NCBI GenBank assembly: GCA_905331475.1
Contig: CAJNYU010001438.1
Span: 62,001 to 126,000 of the forward strand
Origin: Rotaria socialis
Lineage: Eukaryota > Rotifera > Eurotatoria > Philodinida > Philodinidae
Length of the DNA stretch: 64,000 nucleotides
Direction of reading: 5' to 3'
How positions within the stretch are numbered: position 1 is the stretch's first letter; each line of letters starts with the position of its first letter. The translations under genes and the position numbers were made by a program. The notes under the pieces were generated by a model. The model ran no database searches and was not told the origin of the DNA. It was given only the letters and a program-made list of their open reading frames with translations. Shown in pieces: positions 1 to 10,142 of this stretch.

Positions 1-1509
1 TAGTTTCGTTTTGAACTTGCTGCTTCATATACATATATTAATGATATGGTATTGATGAGCATCGATATAAAATCAAGCCGTTATAAGTCATCACCCTATG
101 TTTTGGGGGATGTCCTAATCAATCAATTCGATATAATGGATAAAGATTTTCACTATTTTGTTAAAAAATTTCTACGCTATTGCATCACTGATTATATATT
201 AGATAGCGTACAACTAACAATCTAATCTTCATCAAATATCACATGATTTGTAATCTCAGTATATTGCGTAGTTGTCGAACCATTATGGAGTTGATATTGA
301 ACTTGTCTCAGAAAGGAATGATATAAAGGGTTTACAGCACTTTCCTCTATTCTCAGAATGATCTGGATTGATATTGTATGTAAATATAATTAAAAAAGAG
401 CCATTCAGTAGTCTTATGATAAATTCATAGAATTAAAATTGAACGTAAAGCTTGTAATAATTTTTGATGATAAAAAAGTATCTGTTTATATAATGACGAA
501 ATAAAATATGAGAGCAATTAACATATAAATATATTAAATGAATTTCGAGCGTTACATATGGAAACTGATGCTCATTCGATGTTGCTGATTTAGTCATTAC
601 TTTACAGTGTTTTTATTTTGTATGGAAATTTTCTCAGGTCGAGTATCCTCGGTCGTAAATGACCGAGCACCGATCAGCTACAGAGAACATTTTCGTAAGT
701 CGTGACCTTACAAGATAGATATAAACATTTGCTGTGCCTGCGCGGTGATCGTGACTGGTGTCTGGATAACGCTGTCAGTGATTGTGCACGACTGTTATAC
801 ATCGTTGGGTGTACGACTATGCTTTTTACACTGGATTTCTTTGCAAATAATGATCGATTCTTTAGCATAAAACTTTTCTCATACTCTGTGATGCTTCACG
901 CAGGTACAGTGACCAATAGTAAGCATTTTTTAAATAATTAAGTTACTGTGATACATTACGATTCTCGTAAGCAATAAATTTGAAAACTCGCCATGAACAT
1001 TTAGCACAGATACAGAGTAAAACAAAGGCAGCCATATAGATGACAATTTAAGCGATACGATACGATACAGTTGCCATTAATTCTTCAACAAACCAATGCT
1101 ATTTTCAATCTGAATGACCGTAATTGAACTTTCATATCGACGAGCGGTTCTTACTTAATGCAGTCTTTCTGCCAACATTAAACTCTAAATCTATCCGCCT
1201 AAGAGAAAGGTGATCAAACAAATTATTTATCTGTCGCAATCTGAGCAACTGAATAAAAATTTCTCGGCAGCCTGTGGATACGAGTCAGAATATGTTCATT
1301 ATTGACCCACACAAACCAATGGCACACTTTAAATCGCAGGATATTTTATTTAAAGAGTAATAGATATAGACTCGGTTTCATGCAACAGAATAAAAAATGT
1401 TACGCCTAATCAGAAGCTTCTATTCAGTGCTTTTAAACTTCTTAAACACATGGTCACGATAATTGTCTTAAGTTAGCATACGAGTTTTGCATGTTCTATC
1501 GATCAGCTT
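1..1509. other. Non-coding flank, nothing recognised
   Basis: I see no convincing gene here. Two short open frames at 674-941 overlap on opposite strands and encode nothing I recognise. A perfect hairpin with 7-base arms and a 6-base loop lies at 648-667 (CTCGGTC / GACCGAG). The stretch from about 690 to 790 is less AT-rich than its surroundings and may be an old element fragment. The part next to 1509 probably holds the 3' UTR of the minus-strand gene that follows. Confidence 0.5.
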
Positions 1510-4500
1510 CTATAATGTTTTCACGTGAAAATCAAAATAAGTTTGATTACTATCATCTTCAATCCATTGATCGACAGGCTGTTGGCACAAGAAACACGTT
1601 AATGTACTGTCTGCATTGCTCCGTAAACGATTGAAACACACTTCACAGACAAGTTTATGTCCACATGGTTGAAAACGATATTTTCTTGGATTATCCTCGC
1701 ATATAGTGCATGATTTTTCTTTCAAATCTGCTAGACATTCTACCAATTTTAATCTAATTTCTTTTACGCCTGGACGATCTACAGCTGATGATTGTAAACA
1801 TGATTTTATTAGATCTTCATATATATGATTATATCGATTCAAAGGTGCGATTGATTTTAACAAGTATTCAACATTGGTTATGCTATCAGGACGATGGTAG
1901 CTGTTTTTCGGCAATAATTCATAAAGAAATACACCAAATGAATACACATCGGCAGCCTTACCATCATACATACAACCAGACTGTATCTCTGGAGCTAACG
2001 GAAATGTCCCGACCATCGCTGAATTCGAAGCCCATTCTTTTGCTGTACCAAAATCACTTAAATAACATTGCTGATCTTTATCCATTAGTATATTTTTAGC
2101 TTTTATGTCACGATGTACAATTTCATTGGTATGTAACAAAACCAAAACATCTGCCATATCCAGTGCAATTTGAAGTACACGTTTCGGTTTGATTGTGGCA
2201 ATATTTTCTGTCAAGTATTTCTCTAAGCTTTGCTCATACCTTGGTAAAAAAATATATAACTCGCTCATAGTACCGTTTAGTTGTTTATCATACAAATACA
2301 GCAGAGGCACAATATGAGGTAATTGACATTGTTGTGACTCGCCATCAGACGGAGGAAGTTTGATCTCGCGAAGTTGTGTGATTTTTCGATGATTATGTGC
2401 TTCCAAATATTGTAGATGTGCATGTTTATTTGACGATTGTTTCAGTTTTTTAACTGCTAAATCTTTCTTCGTTGACCATGCAGCTGGATAGACAACAAAA
2501 TGTGTTCCATGTCCTAACTCCTCTGATTCATTGATCAATGGATGTTCTCCATTGAATTTCGCTAAATCTTTAAGTCCCAGAAATTTACATTCTATTTCTC
2601 TAAAGTCTTGTGTATATTTATTAGTTGATTCATAAGCACTAGTTCTGGCTTTTAAATGTGTTACAGCAAGGTGATAATTATTTTGAATATTATTATTGAA
2701 CGCTTCCTTTTTATTTTCGATCCATAGTTGCAAATTTTGATTATATAAAGGTTTTTCTGCAGTAATTTTTGATCGTGTTCGTTTCAAATATTCTGCAGCG
2801 AAATCACGCCGCTTTGATTCATCAGTTAAAATTGATAATGAATCCATCGCATCGATAACGTCGTAATATTCTTTCTTGTTGCTCAAAAGATTCGAACTGG
2901 TTTGATTCCAATACTTCTTATATGGAAGTTTTGAAAGTCCTCGTATCAAACGAAGTAAAGCTGATGGTGCTATGGATAATTGAAATAACACATTCTCCAT
3001 CCATTTACGTTGACTAATGTCATCCGATGATATATCCATTAAAACTTGTCGTTGTGCAGTCACTAATAATTCATTTTTTTCTGTGCTAATTAGAATTTCA
3101 TGTTTAACTAACAATTGAAATCCTTCTTTAGCTTCATGTACAACTTCGTTTATTGCAACTTTAATAACTTCTTCTTGTACAACAATTTTAATAAAGTCTT
3201 TGATATTTTTTGTCACAACATCTCTTGTTATACTTTGCAATCGATCATCGGAACGTTCTAATTTAATGGCTCGTTCAATAATACTATCGGAATGTTGATC
3301 GAACCGTTGAATAATTTTTTCATGAACTTTTTCTGTTACTTTCGATAAATCTTTTTGAAATTTTTGAAAAAAATGATCACCCCATCGTTTTGCATTGGAA
3401 CAAATGTCATCCCACTGTTTTTTCGTTCTATAGCTTGCTGATACAAAGAAATTGAAAATATTATCGATTTTTTCTATAATGGAATCAGCCATTTCATATG
3501 GTTGCTTCATTTCAGTTTTTAGAGCATATTCAATAATACGTCGGCAAGCTTGTTCAGTCATTTCAATGGCACAATTACGCAACAATGAATGCCCAACAAC
3601 ACTGCTAATATCGAAATTGTCACATTTTGTATTTAAGATTTCAGTGGAAGCTCCATTTTCAATCATTGGTAACTCATTTGCAATTCCAATCGCTGAATAT
3701 AATGTTTGATAACGTTTTAATCGTTCACTAGGAAGAATCTCATGATATTTTGTAGTAGTAAACTGTCTCACGTTTTTTGCAGGGATGCTTGCACCATTGA
3801 ATAGTGTCGTTATATCTTGTTTCGTATTTAAATAAAATATAGGTGGCTGTTCTTCATCACCCAATGCTGATCGAACCATTAAATAGCAATCATTTGCGTC
3901 TTTGGCAAAAGTTGCGTTCGCATATAAAAAAACAAGTGTTGGTCGAACATATCGAACTAATTCTTGTAGATTATCTTTTAATGTTGGCTGATCATGAAAT
4001 AATAAACCTGGTGTATCATAAACATCAATACCTAGTTCAAGTATTGGCGATGGGATTCGAATTTCAACGAATCTTTTTGCCCAATCAATAAACTCTTTTT
4101 CAGTATTTAATTCTGGTCGAGCTATGTAAACATTTATCGCTTGCTTAATGCCTTTCCAATCTACTGTTGAATTATTAAAATATTCTGCTAAAGATAGTTT
4201 GTGTTCTTCCTCATGGTTCTCACTAAAAGCGTCTCGAATGGATGAGTAGACAATCAAACGTGCCGCTGATGGTATACTATATGAGAATTTAACAATACGT
4301 GCAGTTACTGGACCAGCACCAACAGGTAAAATATTATTTATCTTAAGAAATGTATGTAAAAATGTAGTTTTTCCACTTGAATTCGGACCGCAAAGAGCCA
4401 ACTGAATTCGATCATAAGTTCGATGATTATTAAAAAAATTAAAATCCAACGATTCCATTTCTTCTGAATACGGCTGTCTTATGGAATCACCTGTAGATAA

Positions 4501-4689
4501 TAGGGAAATATCTTTTTGAAAGTTCAAATAGATATCCATAAAATCATTTGCCAATTGTTGTATTCCAAATTTAATATGACGACTTGATTCAATAGTTTGC
4601 TTTATACTATTTAATCCATTTGTCACGAGTTCACTTTTGGATTCAGTCGGCACATCGTTTGATGCTGTTGTTGTTGTTGCAGATGCCAT
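1510..4689 (-). CDS. Dynamin-like GTPase fused to protein kinase and RING finger
   Basis: The gene is a single exon of 1059 residues. The N-terminal half is a dynamin-type GTPase: P-loop GPNSSGKT at 101-108, a switch I threonine near 129, DTPG at 225-228 and TKQD at 289-292. A long helical middle follows (about 380-700). The C-terminal part is a protein kinase (about 720-985) with every key residue: glycine loop near 726-728, lysine near 747, HRD at 859-861, DFG at 879-881, APE at 899-901 and the late arginine at 972. Residues 994-1035 form a C3HC4 RING (C994, C997, C1009, H1011, C1015, C1018, C1032, C1035). It should therefore hydrolyse GTP, phosphorylate, and act as a ubiquitin ligase. The substrate is unknown. 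I do not know this three-part architecture from any named animal protein. A role in immune or stress sensing is only inference. The absence of introns is unusual next to its neighbours. Confidence 0.88.
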   Translation of the reverse strand: MASATTTTASNDVPTESKSELVTNGLNSIKQTIESSRHIKFGIQQLANDFMDIYLNFQKDISLLSTGDSIRQPYSEEMESLDFNFFNNHRTYDRIQLALCGPNSSGKTTFLHTFLKINNILPVGAGPVTARIVKFSYSIPSAARLIVYSSIRDAFSENHEEEHKLSLAEYFNNSTVDWKGIKQAINVYIARPELNTEKEFIDWAKRFVEIRIPSPILELGIDVYDTPGLLFHDQPTLKDNLQELVRYVRPTLVFLYANATFAKDANDCYLMVRSALGDEEQPPIFYLNTKQDITTLFNGASIPAKNVRQFTTTKYHEILPSERLKRYQTLYSAIGIANELPMIENGASTEILNTKCDNFDISSVVGHSLLRNCAIEMTEQACRRIIEYALKTEMKQPYEMADSIIEKIDNIFNFFVSASYRTKKQWDDICSNAKRWGDHFFQKFQKDLSKVTEKVHEKIIQRFDQHSDSIIERAIKLERSDDRLQSITRDVVTKNIKDFIKIVVQEEVIKVAINEVVHEAKEGFQLLVKHEILISTEKNELLVTAQRQVLMDISSDDISQRKWMENVLFQLSIAPSALLRLIRGLSKLPYKKYWNQTSSNLLSNKKEYYDVIDAMDSLSILTDESKRRDFAAEYLKRTRSKITAEKPLYNQNLQLWIENKKEAFNNNIQNNYHLAVTHLKARTSAYESTNKYTQDFREIECKFLGLKDLAKFNGEHPLINESEELGHGTHFVVYPAAWSTKKDLAVKKLKQSSNKHAHLQYLEAHNHRKITQLREIKLPPSDGESQQCQLPHIVPLLYLYDKQLNGTMSELYIFLPRYEQSLEKYLTENIATIKPKRVLQIALDMADVLVLLHTNEIVHRDIKAKNILMDKDQQCYLSDFGTAKEWASNSAMVGTFPLAPEIQSGCMYDGKAADVYSFGVFLYELLPKNSYHRPDSITNVEYLLKSIAPLNRYNHIYEDLIKSCLQSSAVDRPGVKEIRLKLVECLADLKEKSCTICEDNPRKYRFQPCGHKLVCEVCFNRLRSNADSTLTCFLCQQPVDQWIEDDSNQTYFDFHVKTL

Positions 4690-5889
4690 TCAAACTCCAA
4701 AACTAGAAACTACAAAATGATGATTTTTGATTTCAGTCTCTTTAATCGATGAGAGTTCAATTTGTGTCAAAACTGCAATTATATCAACATTTTATTTTAT
4801 GAATATATGACTACCAGACATTTTGAGTCTAAAAGTAATCCTTGAAAAGTTAATTATCGACAACTTTGCTACATGAACTGATGAACGAGAAGAAAGAAGA
4901 GCTAATGAGTGTATGAGGACGTAGGCTTTGCGAACACTCTTATTTGTAAAAGCGAATTTCAGTGATGTTTTTGAAGATTTTCTCACGTTTTCTTCTCTAT
5001 TTGTCTTTTTTCTTCGTTTCAAATCATCGCAACATTTTTAACCTATACGAAACACAAGGTAGATAGGATGTTTTCGGTGTGACGATAACATGATGGCTGA
5101 TACTCGACTTTCCCGAAGAAATCTTCTGCATTTTCCCCCTACTCAAGCAGGAACCTCATGTTGAATTTCTATGGGTGTTTCCGAAGCGACGGGAAATTTT
5201 TGAATAAAAATGAAGTTAACCGTAGTTCAAGTAAGAGAACCTTATCTCATATCATGCCACTTACGCACTGCAGTTTTAAGAGGTTTATGTAAGTCGAAAA
5301 GCCGGTCTGATTCCCGAGTTATCCACCATTTCCTTCGAAAATTTTTCTTTTATGCAGAGATTTGCTATTTTTAAGAAATATCTATTTGTTAACACTTTAC
5401 AAAAAGGCTCAGAAAAGTATTTCAGTGTAAAGATTGCTGACTTTATCTCTTGAATTTTATTTTGATAGATATTTTTGTTTAAGTCAGTCTTCAGTTTTAT
5501 TCTATATTCTATTGACAGTGATTAGAACCGCAATACCACTGTACATCTCTCGTACAAGCGTTCGTGATAGTTACGATGTGTTAAATAGACATGTGTGCTA
5601 TTTCATTAGCAGCTTTCAAGTGTACAAACGCATGAATGAAATAAATCCTCTATTGAATGTACAGTTGAATGAAAATACTTAATCTTTGGAATTAATAATA
5701 AATGCTTACATAATAAATTCAAGATCAACTGATCCGATTGAGAATAATTTTTACCTTTAAAATAACAATGAAATCTGAAAAGATATAAAATATTGTTCTG
5801 GAGTAAAAGTTAGAAAATTTTAAAAGTAGAAAAATCATTTTTTAAGATAAAAGCTGTAAGTGGCGAATTATCAAAGCATTAAAGTCAAC
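4690..5889. other. Spacer between the two GTPase-kinase genes
   Basis: This interval of about 1.2 kb separates the tandem paralogues and should hold the promoter of the left gene and the 3' UTR of the right one. The short open frames in it (such as 4792-5022 and 5434-5682) have no recognisable protein content. I see no repeats or RNA genes. Confidence 0.5.
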
Positions 5890-5979
5890 TCAAACTTTTT
5901 CTAATAAAGATTTCAGTACTTCAGCAATCTTAGATGCTTTCGGGCGGGAAACCGGATCTTGATCTAGACATTTTCCAAT
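5890..5979 (-). pseudogene. Kinase C-lobe end, cut off by an in-frame TGA
   Basis: Reading on past the TGA at 5980-5982 in the same frame gives 29 more codons and then a second TGA at 5890-5892. The peptide contains CLDQDPVSRPKASKI, a textbook end of a kinase C-lobe, and it aligns with CLQSSAVDRPGVKEI of the paralogue at 1510-4689. The TGA falls where the paralogue has leucine, so a single TTA or TTG to TGA change would explain it. The segment is either lost from the protein or reached by stop-codon readthrough. Confidence 0.75.
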
Positions 5980-8571
5980 TCAACTATTAAATTCATCAAG
6001 TATTTTCACCATATTTTCATTTTTTCCCAAAGATTCATAGAGCAACATTCCTAATTCACCAAGAGAATAAATATCGTTCCCAACTATCTTCAGTTCCTGA
6101 TGTTTTTTGTATTTATGAACATATTCCTCAAGAGTTTCATGCATTCTTGTAGAATGAAAGTCACCTAATAAATATTCGTCATCATTTTTAATGTAAATAT
6201 TTCTTACATTAACATTTCCATGAATAAGTTCATTATCATGTAATTTTTGGAGGCATGTCGCTATAGTTCGAATAACATTGAAAACATTTTTAATTGTTAA
6301 TGTATTTATTTTATTTTCTAAACATTCATATTTTGGAAAAAACATCCACAATTCACTATCACTATTTTCATAAAGATACAATAATGGAAGACAATTCGGA
6401 ATACTCATCTTTGATAGTTCTAGATAATAATGTGCTTCTAAATACTGCACATTGGACACGTTTTTCAACTTTTTAACAATTAAATCCTTTTTATCTAACC
6501 ATTCAGCTGAATAAAACTGAAAAAGTTTGTTGTCATCGATAAAAATTTGCTCCGCTAAGTTCAGTCTGGGAATATGCCCATTAAATGAAGTTAAACTTTG
6601 AGCAATAATTAATTTACATTGAATATGTGCAAATTGTGCAAAATATTTATTGGTTACGCCATAGGCTTTATTTCTTTGTGGTAAAAGTCTTTTTGCTAAT
6701 TCATATTGTTCATCGATTTTTTCTTTCACTTCTTGTTTTTCCTCCTCGCACCATTGCTCAAGGATTTGATTTAGATGATTTTTTTGCTTCATAAATCCTG
6801 ATCGAATATCATTTAAATATTGCTGCGCTATATCTCTTCGCTCCATATTTTTCGATTGCACAATTCTTCGATTGATACCTTGACGTAGTTTCTTTTTTAA
6901 TTCGTTACGCCCTGAATTCTTTCTCGCTTTTGTATCGTTATCTTCTTCATCTGTTTCAATCAGTATATCACAAATAAAATATAATGGTTTTATACTAGCC
7001 TTACATAAATAAAGTTGACAAAACGTTTCATCATCTGTATTTACTTGATGGCCTAAAAGATTTTGTTGTACAGCGACTAAAAATTCATTTTTATCGGCAT
7101 TATTTAAGAGAGACGAATCAAAAAATGCTCGGACAATTGATCTTATTGCATAATCTTCAATGAATTTGTTTATAATTGCACTAATAATTTCTTCTTTCAC
7201 AAGAGTTCTAATATATTGTCCCATGGTTTCAACAGCGTCCAGTTTTGCTGCTCTTTGAACAATACTTTCCATCTTTTCATTTATTTCGCTTGCAATAACG
7301 TCATATAAGTTTCTTAAAGTGCCATCTAAATCACTTTGATAATGAATGAAATAGTTTTCAGTCCATTTGTCAGCATTTCTACGTAATTCTTGTAGTTGTT
7401 CATGTGTTCGATGCGTTGTAACAAATGCGAAATCAAAAAATGAATTGATTGTCGATAGAACTAATGCACTAACTTTTTTTGCTAGTTTTAAATCTGAATT
7501 AGCGACGAATTGAATTAAATGATCAACTGTTAACTGATTCATTTTCACACCATTTGGATCCCACTGGGATTCTACAGAAATGATGTCAAAATCACCAAAT
7601 TGGGATATTTGTTCAGCCATGCCAGGTGCTTTTAGCAGGAGATTTTTACGTTCTTCGCGTGTATTGACTAGAATTCGTTTTTCGAACTCTTGAGCGTTTA
7701 TCTCTTCATCATTAGTGATAATCGTACCGATATCAACCTTTGTATTCAAGAAAAATATTCTAGTATCATCAAGTTGCTTACCAAGTGCTTCTTTTAACGC
7801 CAAAAAACAGTCTTTCGTGTCACTGATAACTGATGGATTTTCATACATAAAAACAACTGTTGGTATTACTGTTTTGATGAGATCACGTAAATTCTTTTTT
7901 AAAACTGGTGGATCCGAGAATAACAAACCAGGTGTATCATACAAATCTATACCCAATTTTAAAAGCTTTGATGGGATTTGAATTTTGACAAAATGTTTTG
8001 CCCATTCAGCAAACTCAGTGGAATCTTTGGGAATCTTTTCGGGATCTGGTCGTGCAACATGTTGTTGAATAGCATCTTTAACGCCACTCCAATTAGGCTC
8101 TGGCTGAAGAAAATATTCACTTAAATTAACCTTTTCAATAGGTTCTTTGTGTCGTTCATTTATTGATTGATAAACATATAGGCATGCTTCTGTGCTATTT
8201 GAATATGTCAGGTGAATAATGCGTGCACTAACTGAACCAACATCAGACGGTAAAAATGGGTCCGATTCCAAAAGAAAATGTATTAATGATGTTTTACCGG
8301 ATGAATTCTCACCAACAAATGCTAATTGCACTTTATCAGCAATTACTTGCTTATTCAATCTTTGAATTTTCAATATATCAATCAATGGTTTTGACTTTCG
8401 TTCAATTGTTTGATCAAATTTTTCTTTTTCTATTTGTTGTAATAGCTCACTCTGTAATGATAAAAATTCATTTGTAGCTTGTTGAACCATTTGACGCATT
8501 CGATGATTACTTTGAATAATACGTGTTAATTCGATGTCATCGAATGTATTTGTCATTAGTACTTCACCCAT
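5980..8571 (-). CDS. Dynamin-like GTPase with degenerate kinase domain
   Basis: This intronless gene of 863 residues is a tandem paralogue of the gene at 1510-4689. The GTPase motifs are intact: GENSSGKT at 87-94, DTPG at 212-215 and TKVD at 277-280. The helical middle is kept, with a charged insert (near residues 540-560) that the paralogue lacks. The kinase-like C-terminus keeps the VKK lysine but has lost the glycine loop. HRD has become HGN (784-786), DFG has become DFH (804-806), and no APE motif is visible, so it should be a pseudokinase. No RING finger follows. A TGA ends the frame inside the last kinase helices (see 5890-5979). It may be a decaying copy, or a GTP-binding partner or scaffold for the active paralogue. 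The sequence alone cannot decide between these. Confidence 0.82.
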   Translation of the reverse strand: MGEVLMTNTFDDIELTRIIQSNHRMRQMVQQATNEFLSLQSELLQQIEKEKFDQTIERKSKPLIDILKIQRLNKQVIADKVQLAFVGENSSGKTSLIHFLLESDPFLPSDVGSVSARIIHLTYSNSTEACLYVYQSINERHKEPIEKVNLSEYFLQPEPNWSGVKDAIQQHVARPDPEKIPKDSTEFAEWAKHFVKIQIPSKLLKLGIDLYDTPGLLFSDPPVLKKNLRDLIKTVIPTVVFMYENPSVISDTKDCFLALKEALGKQLDDTRIFFLNTKVDIGTIITNDEEINAQEFEKRILVNTREERKNLLLKAPGMAEQISQFGDFDIISVESQWDPNGVKMNQLTVDHLIQFVANSDLKLAKKVSALVLSTINSFFDFAFVTTHRTHEQLQELRRNADKWTENYFIHYQSDLDGTLRNLYDVIASEINEKMESIVQRAAKLDAVETMGQYIRTLVKEEIISAIINKFIEDYAIRSIVRAFFDSSLLNNADKNEFLVAVQQNLLGHQVNTDDETFCQLYLCKASIKPLYFICDILIETDEEDNDTKARKNSGRNELKKKLRQGINRRIVQSKNMERRDIAQQYLNDIRSGFMKQKNHLNQILEQWCEEEKQEVKEKIDEQYELAKRLLPQRNKAYGVTNKYFAQFAHIQCKLIIAQSLTSFNGHIPRLNLAEQIFIDDNKLFQFYSAEWLDKKDLIVKKLKNVSNVQYLEAHYYLELSKMSIPNCLPLLYLYENSDSELWMFFPKYECLENKINTLTIKNVFNVIRTIATCLQKLHDNELIHGNVNVRNIYIKNDDEYLLGDFHSTRMHETLEEYVHKYKKHQELKIVGNDIYSLGELGMLLYESLGKNENMVKILDEFNS

Positions 8572-9657
8572 CTAAAAATTTCAAAATAGAATGATATTCA
8601 ATTCTATGTGTCAAGTATCGGTGAAAAAAATAAACTGATTGTATTCAAATACCGATAAGTCATAGATGATTTCATTCAAATTATGAAGATACGTCATTTC
8701 TTCAAAAACTTGACTAGCCGATACCGATTCATCAATTATATTCGATGAAGTACCTGTAAAATACTAAAATGAAAAACTACCAATGATTCATTCTCTTTCT
8801 ATATTGTTATATATTTATCGTATTGATTACAGCACAAATTGTTTCTTGTAAGATAGACTATAATGTAATATACATTTTAAATAGGAAGAAAGATGAGTGT
8901 TTTCTGGAATAAATTTTGATAGGAAATGGACAAAGATGTGCAGTTTTTACCGCTTAGTAATTTAAAATCAGATGCAGATACCGTGTTTGGTTTAGAAGGT
9001 GACTATCTCGTCAAAAATCTACCAAACACCTATAGTATAGTGTTAATAACTCGTCTTCAGTTAACTATTTTAACAACTAACTTGTAGAGATAATTGAACT
9101 TTATTGTAAGTTCGATGCCCTACTGAATGTTAAAATTTCAAAACTTCGACATTACACTATGCTTTCTTCTATTTGAGAAGCTTGATAGAAGAACCTGATA
9201 CAATTTGTTGGAAAAATACGGTGTCGACGATTCGATGCAGCTTTGTTTCTTTTTTTTTAAACAATGACAGCCGTACATCACTACCTAATTTGTCTAAAAA
9301 GCTGACTGTTAAAATATCGAACCTTCTTCACTTTGAAATAGACACTAGTTGCTGACTCTTATCTTTTTATCTTTATTGTTTTCTTTTTATCAGAGTTTTA
9401 TCATTCATCTTAAAATCGACGAAAAATTAAGTACGTTATTTGGTTATTCTAAGTATCAAATAAGTGAGAGAGGGAGCGCACCACAATCTTTCTTAAGTTA
9501 AACTTTCACTTTCCGTTCACTACAAAATCCAGTGATGGCTATATATGCATAGATATGGGTGTGGATGTGAGTGTGGAGTGTGAAATGTGGAATGTGTGTG
9601 TGAATGTGGATGATTATTAAAACAGAAACACACCCACACCCACGCCGAGTAGCTGTC
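8572..9657. other. Intergenic, AT-rich, with a GT-rich tract
   Basis: This is the upstream region of the second GTPase-kinase gene. I see no gene. From about 9550 to 9610 there is a degenerate tract rich in GTGTGG and GTGAATGTGG, followed by ACACCCACACCC at about 9628-9642. It adjoins the C-rich element at 9658-10043. Confidence 0.5.
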
Positions 9658-10043
9658 TAATTCGAGTTCGAATATAAATGGAGGAAAGAAAAAATTAAAG
9701 TGACACTAAATCTAGAAATACATTTAGTTTTAGTTTAACTTTCCGAAATATGCGACATATGAATACATTTATACCCTTCATCCGCACCCACATTTGAGCA
9801 CTTCTCAAATGGTATCCATCCCCCACAACCACATTTAAAGTACACTGGGTATCCCCACCTCCGCACCATTTCCGGGTACCCTCCCCCCCCTCACTCGCAC
9901 CGACGCCCACAATTACCCCATAGTCCCCCTCAACCCACATCCACTCCATCTTAAACTAAATATAAAACTAAATCTATTTCTATCACTGATTTTCGAATTG
10001 ATACCATGCTGTTGGGTATGCATTTATATTCGAATTCGAACTA
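9658..10043. repeat. C-rich element with 23-bp inverted ends
   Basis: The ends 9658-9680 and 10021-10043 are reverse complements with 21 of 23 positions matching (core TTCGAATATAAATG). Between them, about 9770-9950 is strikingly C-rich, with variants of CCCACA, CGCACC and CCCGCACC, unlike anything else in the AT-rich window. This may be a non-autonomous element carrying a decayed minisatellite. The CCCACA/TGTGGG flavour resembles the telomeric hexamer reported for bdelloids. No target-site duplication is clear. Confidence 0.5.
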
Positions 10044-10142
10044 GGCATCTCATGCCCGCACCCAAATTAGTTTATCGATATGTTTTTTTTTAGTTTATTT
10101 AAAGTCAGAGAAAGTTCATTTAAAAATAAAAGAAAAAAAAAT

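Noticed and set aside
674..941. Overlapping open frames on both strands
   Set aside because: Both are short, unrelated to any family I know, and lack splice structure. Likely chance frames in a GC-richer patch.
5980..5982. TGA read as selenocysteine
   Set aside because: The aligned residue in the paralogue is leucine, and I see no reason for a selenocysteine in a kinase C-lobe helix. A nonsense change is simpler.
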